A stretch of DNA of 40,803 nt from Acinetobacter brisouii (lineage in GTDB: Bacteria > Pseudomonadota > Gammaproteobacteria > Pseudomonadales > Moraxellaceae). The notes beneath the pieces are model-generated. The model saw only the letters and a list, made by a program, of their open reading frames with translations, did not search any database and was not told the origin of the DNA. Location of the stretch: the NCBI RefSeq assembly GCF_008993995.1, contig NZ_BKNN01000021.1, positions 1-40,803 of the forward strand, in the 5' to 3' direction. Both the position numbers and the translations under genes were made by a program. Of the stretch, positions 36,531 to 40,803 are shown one piece after another (positions within the stretch are counted from its first letter, which is position 1; every line of letters starts with the position of its first letter).

Positions 36531-39500
36531 ATGTCGACACTTAACACTTTAAAACGAATTCTCTCTCAACGTATTATGATGCTCGATGGTGCTATGGGCA
36601 CGATGATCCAGCAACATAAATTGCAGGAACAAGATTATCGAGGTGAGCGCTTTGCCGACTGGGAACATGACTTAAAAGGCAACAACGACTTACTGGTTCT
36701 GACTCAGCCGCAGATTATTCAAGGGATTCATGAAGCTTACCTTGAAGCAGGCGCTGATATTATTGAAACCAACAGTTTCAATGGAACACGAGTTTCCATG
36801 TCAGACTACCACATGGAAGATTTGGTTCCTGAAATTAACCGAGAAGCTGCACGCCTTGCAAAACTGGCCTGTGAAAAATACTCAACGCCTGAGAAACCAC
36901 GTTTTGTGGCTGGAGTACTGGGGCCAACCTCTCGCACCTGTTCTATCTCTCCAGACGTGAACAACCCTGCTTTTCGTAACATTACCTTCGATGCGCTAAA
37001 AGATAATTATATTGAAGCAACACTGGCGTTAATTGAAGGCGGTGCGGACATCATCCTCATTGAAACCGTGTTCGATACCCTAAACTGTAAAGCCGCCATT
37101 TTTGCGGTTGAAGAAGCGTTCAAGCAGTTAGGTCGTAGTTTACCGATCATGATTTCGGGAACGATTACCGATGCTTCGGGTCGTACCCTGACAGGTCAAA
37201 CCGCAGAAGCATTTTGGAACTCAATTCGTCATGCCAATGTGATCTCAGTGGGCTTTAACTGTGCGCTTGGTGCGGATGCCATGCGCCCACACGTAAAAAC
37301 CATTAGTGATGTGGCTGATGTCTACATTTCTGCGCATCCAAACGCAGGCTTACCCAATGCCTTTGGTGGTTATGACGAAACTGCGGCAGAAACAGCAGCA
37401 TTTATTCGTGAGTTTGCCGAAAGTGGCATCATTAATATTGCAGGGGGTTGCTGTGGTACAACTCCAGCCCATATTCGTGCCATTTATGAAGCAGTAAAAG
37501 ACTTACCGCCACGCCAAGTGCCTGAAACCATTCCTGCATGTCGTTTAAGTGGTTTAGAACCATTTAACATTTATGATGACTCCCTTTTTGTGAATGTCGG
37601 TGAACGTACCAACGTCACAGGGTCTAAAAAGTTCCTACGCCTGATTCGTGAAGAAAAATTTGCCGAAGCCCTCGAAGTTGCGCAGCAACAGGTGGTTGCA
37701 GGTGCGCAAATCATCGACATTAACATGGATGAAGGCATGCTCGATTCAGAAAATGCGATGGTGCATTTCCTGAATCTTGTGGCCTCTGAACCTGATATTT
37801 CACGTGTGCCGATCATGATTGACTCATCCAAATGGGAAATCATTGAAGCAGGCTTAAAATGCGTTCAGGGTAAACCTGTGGTGAACTCGATTTCCTTAAA
37901 AGAAGGTTATGATGAGTTTGTGCATAAGGCTCGCCTATGCCGTCAGTATGGCGCAGCGATTATCGTCATGGCATTTGACGAAGCTGGACAAGCCGATACT
38001 GCAGCGCGTAAACGTGAAATCTGTAAACGCTCTTATGACATTTTGGTCAACGAAGTCGGCTATCCATCTGAAGATATTATCTTTGACCCGAACGTGTTTG
38101 CTGTCGCAACAGGGATTGAAGAACACAATAACTATGCCGTAGACTTTATTGAAGCCACAGGCTGGATTAAACAAAACCTGCCAAATGCCATGATTTCGGG
38201 TGGTGTGTCTAACGTATCGTTCTCATTCCGTGGTAATGAGCCTGTCCGTGAAGCGATTCACTCGGTGTTCTTATACTATGCCATCAAGCAAGGCATGACC
38301 ATGGGGATCGTCAATGCAGGGCAAATGGCGATTTACGATGACATTCCAAAAGAACTCAAAGATGCTGTTGAAGATGTCATTTTAAACCGTAATCAGGGTG
38401 AAAGTGGTAACGAAGCGACTGAAAAACTGCTTGAAGTCGCAGAGAAATTCCGTGGTCAAGGCGGTGCAGCCAAAGAAGCGGAAAACCTTGAATGGCGTAA
38501 TGAATCCGTTGAAAAGCGTCTTGAATATGCCCTAGTTAAAGGCATCACCACCTATATTGACCAAGACACTGAAGAGGCACGCTTAAAATCCAAACGCCCA
38601 CTCGATGTGATCGAAGGCCCACTGATGGATGGCATGAACGTCGTTGGCGACCTGTTTGGTTCAGGTAAAATGTTCCTGCCACAGGTGGTCAAATCTGCAC
38701 GTGTCATGAAACAGGCTGTTGCTTGGCTCAACCCGTATATTGAAGCAGAGAAAGGTGCAGGCGAGTCAAAAGGCAAAGTCCTGATGGCAACCGTAAAAGG
38801 TGATGTACACGATATTGGTAAAAATATTGTGGGTGTCGTATTGGGCTGTAACGGTTACGACATTGTTGACCTTGGCGTGATGGTACCATGCGAGAAAATT
38901 CTGCAAACGGCAATTGATGAAAAATGTGACATCATCGGGTTGTCTGGCTTGATTACCCCAAGTCTAGATGAAATGGTGTTTGTTGCCAAAGAAATGCAGC
39001 GTAAAGGCTTCAAGATTCCACTATTGATTGGCGGTGCGACCACCTCGAAAGCACACACGGCAGTGAAAATTGAACCTCAATATCAAAACGATGCGGTGAT
39101 TTATGTCGCCGATGCTTCTCGTGCGGTAGGTGTTGCTACAACCTTACTGTCGAAAGAAATGCGGGGAAACTTTATTGCGGAACATCGTGCTGAATATGCC
39201 AAAGTCCGTGAGCGTTTAGCCAATAAGCAGCCGAAAGCAGCCAAACTAAGCTATGCAGAATCGGTTAAAAATGGCTTTAAGATTGATGACAACTATGTGC
39301 CACCCAAGCCAAATACTTTAGGTACACATGTCCTCACCAATTATCCATTAGCAACGCTAGTTCAGTATTTTGACTGGACACCATTCTTTATTGCTTGGAG
39401 CTTGGCGGGTAAATTCCCGAAAATCTTAGAAGATGAAGTGGTCGGTGAAGCAGCAACCGATTTGTACAATCAAGCACAAACCATGCTCAAAGACATTATC

Positions 39501-40217
39501 GACAACAATCGTTTCGATGCGCGTGCAGTCTTTGGTTTATACCCTGCTCAGCGTACAGGTGCAGATACGGTGAGCGTGTTTGATGAAGCAGGTCAGAGCG
39601 TAACGCATACTTTTGAACATTTGCGTCAGCAATCGGACAAAGTCACAGGCAAACCAAACTTGTCATTGGCGGACTATATTAAACCGACAACGACTCAGCA
39701 AGATTATTTAGGTGGCTTTACCGTGTCGATTTTCGGTGCGGAAGAATTGGCAAATGAATACAAAGCCAAAGGTGATGATTACTCAGCAATTTTAGTGCAG
39801 TCATTGGCAGACCGTTTTGCTGAAGCTTTTGCAGAGCACTTACACGAGCGTATTCGTAAAGAGTTCTGGGGCTATAAAGCCGATGAAACTTTGGGCAATG
39901 AAGAACTGATCAAAGAGAAGTATATCGGGATTCGTCCTGCACCTGGCTACCCTGCTTGTCCTGAGCATTCTGAAAAAGCAGCGTTGTTTGACTGGTTAGG
40001 TTCTGAAGCGAAGATTGGTACCAAGTTGACTGAACACTTTGCCATGATACCGCCTTCTTCTGTGAGTGGTTTCTATTACTCGCACCCTGAAAGTGAATAC
40101 TTTAACGTGGGCAAGATTTCTCAAGATCAGCTTGAGGATTATGCGAAACGTAAGGGTTGGTCACTAGATGTAGCGAAGCGTTGGTTAGCACCGAATTTGG
40201 ATGATTCGATTGTTTAA
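36531..40217 (+). CDS. metH: Cobalamin-dependent methionine synthase
   Basis: 1228 residues, matching full-length E. coli MetH (1227). All four modules are intact. The homocysteine domain has zinc ligands Cys244, Cys307 and Cys308 ([14 protein letters not shown]). The methyltetrahydrofolate (pterin) domain starts near residue 345 with [14 protein letters not shown]. The cobalamin domain has DxHxxG with the Co-ligating His760 ([10 protein letters not shown]). The C-terminal reactivation domain has [12 protein letters not shown] for AdoMet binding. It transfers the methyl group of 5-methyl-THF to homocysteine in the cytoplasm. Monocistronic by context: its own promoter upstream and hairpins directly after the stop. 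Confidence 0.98.
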   Translation: MSTLNTLKRILSQRIMMLDGAMGTMIQQHKLQEQDYRGERFADWEHDLKGNNDLLVLTQPQIIQGIHEAYLEAGADIIETNSFNGTRVSMSDYHMEDLVPEINREAARLAKLACEKYSTPEKPRFVAGVLGPTSRTCSISPDVNNPAFRNITFDALKDNYIEATLALIEGGADIILIETVFDTLNCKAAIFAVEEAFKQLGRSLPIMISGTITDASGRTLTGQTAEAFWNSIRHANVISVGFNCALGADAMRPHVKTISDVADVYISAHPNAGLPNAFGGYDETAAETAAFIREFAESGIINIAGGCCGTTPAHIRAIYEAVKDLPPRQVPETIPACRLSGLEPFNIYDDSLFVNVGERTNVTGSKKFLRLIREEKFAEALEVAQQQVVAGAQIIDINMDEGMLDSENAMVHFLNLVASEPDISRVPIMIDSSKWEIIEAGLKCVQGKPVVNSISLKEGYDEFVHKARLCRQYGAAIIVMAFDEAGQADTAARKREICKRSYDILVNEVGYPSEDIIFDPNVFAVATGIEEHNNYAVDFIEATGWIKQNLPNAMISGGVSNVSFSFRGNEPVREAIHSVFLYYAIKQGMTMGIVNAGQMAIYDDIPKELKDAVEDVILNRNQGESGNEATEKLLEVAEKFRGQGGAAKEAENLEWRNESVEKRLEYALVKGITTYIDQDTEEARLKSKRPLDVIEGPLMDGMNVVGDLFGSGKMFLPQVVKSARVMKQAVAWLNPYIEAEKGAGESKGKVLMATVKGDVHDIGKNIVGVVLGCNGYDIVDLGVMVPCEKILQTAIDEKCDIIGLSGLITPSLDEMVFVAKEMQRKGFKIPLLIGGATTSKAHTAVKIEPQYQNDAVIYVADASRAVGVATTLLSKEMRGNFIAEHRAEYAKVRERLANKQPKAAKLSYAESVKNGFKIDDNYVPPKPNTLGTHVLTNYPLATLVQYFDWTPFFIAWSLAGKFPKILEDEVVGEAATDLYNQAQTMLKDIIDNNRFDARAVFGLYPAQRTGADTVSVFDEAGQSVTHTFEHLRQQSDKVTGKPNLSLADYIKPTTTQQDYLGGFTVSIFGAEELANEYKAKGDDYSAILVQSLADRFAEAFAEHLHERIRKEFWGYKADETLGNEELIKEKYIGIRPAPGYPACPEHSEKAALFDWLGSEAKIGTKLTEHFAMIPPSSVSGFYYSHPESEYFNVGKISQDQLEDYAKRKGWSLDVAKRWLAPNLDDSIV

Positions 40218-40313
40218 ATCCCCCTCGATCCCCCTTTAGCAAAGGGGGATGTCATGTGTATAAATGAATTACGTGACCGCTCCTCCTTTTTCAAAGGGAG
40301 GTTGGGAGGAATT
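40218..40313. repeat. GC-rich double-hairpin intergenic repeat after metH
   Basis: Starting right after the metH stop, ATCCCCCTCG is followed by the perfect 10-bp hairpin ATCCCCCTTT-AGC-AAAGGGGGAT (40228-40250). A second, bulged hairpin CCTCCTTTTTCAAAGGGAGG (40282-40301) and then TTGGGAGGA follow. Paired 'CCCCCTTT/AAAGGGGG' and 'CCTCCTTT/AAAGGGAGG' blocks of this kind occur as dispersed repeats in some bacterial genomes. The first hairpin lacks a T run but may still stop metH transcription. Confidence 0.55.
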
Positions 40314-40483
40314 AATTTTATAAAATATATAATCATAAAATGATAAAAGTTTTCTAAAATCTGACGTATTTTTATCTTCAAAATTTAATAAAAAATCTTT
40401 TAAATCAGAAAGAGAAATTTTATCTATAAAAGTTAAATATGTAACCGCTTTTAACTTATTACTAGCAACAATCTCCTCAGAAC
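40269..40483 (-). pseudogene. 3' remnant of an unknown AT-rich gene cut by an IS
   Basis: The minus-strand frame from the IS boundary to the TAA at 40269 encodes ~71 residues: SEEIVASNKLKAVTYLTF..., then DKISLSDLKDFLLNFEDKN and LLSFYDYIFYKIN, ending in SQPPFEKGGAVT. The last dozen residues are translated repeat sequence. The coding bias (strong AT at third positions) and amphipathic pattern look like a real protein end, but I recognise no family. The 5' part is separated by the IS, whose end reads in frame into it. The fragment is much richer in AT than metH next door, suggesting an acquired gene. Confidence 0.45.
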
Positions 40484-40803
40484 GGCTTTGTTGCACAAAG
40501 ATTTGAAATACAAAGCCCCCTAATTGAGCCAAATTTAAGGCGTAACTTGGGTAAGTGGTCGACCTAATTCCGTAAATCTGTTGAGGACTGCTACACGTGC
40601 ATGAATTTCATTGACTTGGCTATCAAATTTTCTTGCACTGAGTTTATCCCCCAATAATTTGATGCAATGCATCTTAGTTTCCACCAAACTGCGGCGATGA
40701 TAGCCTGACCATTTTTTCCATAGTGTCCTGCCTAAACGTTTAACTGTTCGAAGTAATTCATTTCGCGCTAGCGAGCTACTCTTTGTATCTTTCCATGGTT
40801 TCG
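40484..40803 (-). mobile_element. IS5-family (IS903-like) insertion sequence, one end
   Basis: The element begins at the terminal inverted repeat GGCTTTGTTGCACAAA (40484-40499) and runs past the window edge. IS903-type IR ends (GGCTTTGTTG...) match. The transposase is oriented toward this end. Family members usually make a 9-bp target duplication; the 9 bases outside this end are CCTCAGAAC (40475-40483), which should recur at the other end. Confidence 0.8.
40535..40803 (-). CDS. IS5-family transposase, C-terminal fragment
   Basis: The window edge cuts the gene; 89 codons plus stop are present. The translation has LARNELLRTVKRLGRTLWKK, then SGYHRRSLVETKMHCIKLLG, then NEIHARVAVLNRFTELGRP. It contains the glutamate of the DDE triad in the conserved 'YHRRSLVETKM' (Y-2-R-3-E type) context of IS903-group transposases. 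It ends 51 bases inside the inverted repeat. Whether the upstream part is intact is not visible. Confidence 0.85.
   Translation of the reverse strand, partial: KPWKDTKSSSLARNELLRTVKRLGRTLWKKWSGYHRRSLVETKMHCIKLLGDKLSARKFDSQVNEIHARVAVLNRFTELGRPLTQVTP

Overview
The window looks like chromosome of an Acinetobacter species (Moraxellaceae). The AT-rich base composition, the gene families (AdeABC/MdtABC-type RND efflux, a FimX-like protein, a CstA/YbdD pair, an oversized AmpG, a LonB-type protease) and the insertion sequences at both ends all fit. Genus is inferred from remembered family resemblance; species cannot be set by eye. Both edges lie inside IS5-family elements (an IS427/IS1031-like end on the left, an IS903-like end on the right), so the window is probably one contig broken at repeated IS copies.

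Region 1 (1-5.1 kb) is an iron-reduction divergon. On the minus strand is a PepSY membrane / flavodoxin / CysJ-like reductase fusion. On the plus strand is a single ORF joining a PadR-type repressor of the NfeR (YqjI) kind to a siderophore-interacting ferric reductase of the NfeF (YqjH) kind. Between them lie a near-perfect AT-rich palindrome over the plus-strand promoter, a weak Fur-like box, and a ~102-bp element bounded by IS5-like inverted repeats. A Bcr/CflA-type MFS exporter follows.

Region 2 (6.3-15.3 kb) is a compact four-gene tripartite efflux operon on the minus strand: membrane fusion protein, two RND pumps (MdtB-like and MdtC-like) and an OprM-like outer-membrane lipoprotein. The MdtB-like pump carries a 30-residue Ser/Thr tract. 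About 800 bp without a gene follow, then tRNA-Val(GAC) with its own promoter and terminator.

Region 3 (16.1-22.6 kb, minus strand) holds moxR - DUF58 - tgpA and cstA - ybdD. Region 4 (22.9-28.5 kb) holds efp divergent from epmB (EF-P and the radical-SAM enzyme of its lysylation pathway). After epmB come a PilZ-like protein and a degenerate REC-PAS-GGDEF-EAL protein resembling FimX, a c-di-GMP effector of type IV pili.

Region 5 (28.5-36.1 kb) holds rpmE (C+ type L31) with a structured leader, an ampG-gloA pair in which AmpG has a ~200-residue Ig-like insertion, a LonB-type AAA protease with a polylysine tail, and a PiT phosphate transporter behind a good Pho box. Region 6 (36.5-40.8 kb) holds a complete cobalamin-dependent metH, a GC-rich hairpin repeat, and the 3' remnant of an unknown AT-rich gene cut by the right-hand IS. 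Most genes are core metabolism and envelope functions. The more unusual features are domain fusions and insertions and cis-regulatory sites; I saw no phage, CRISPR or defence island.
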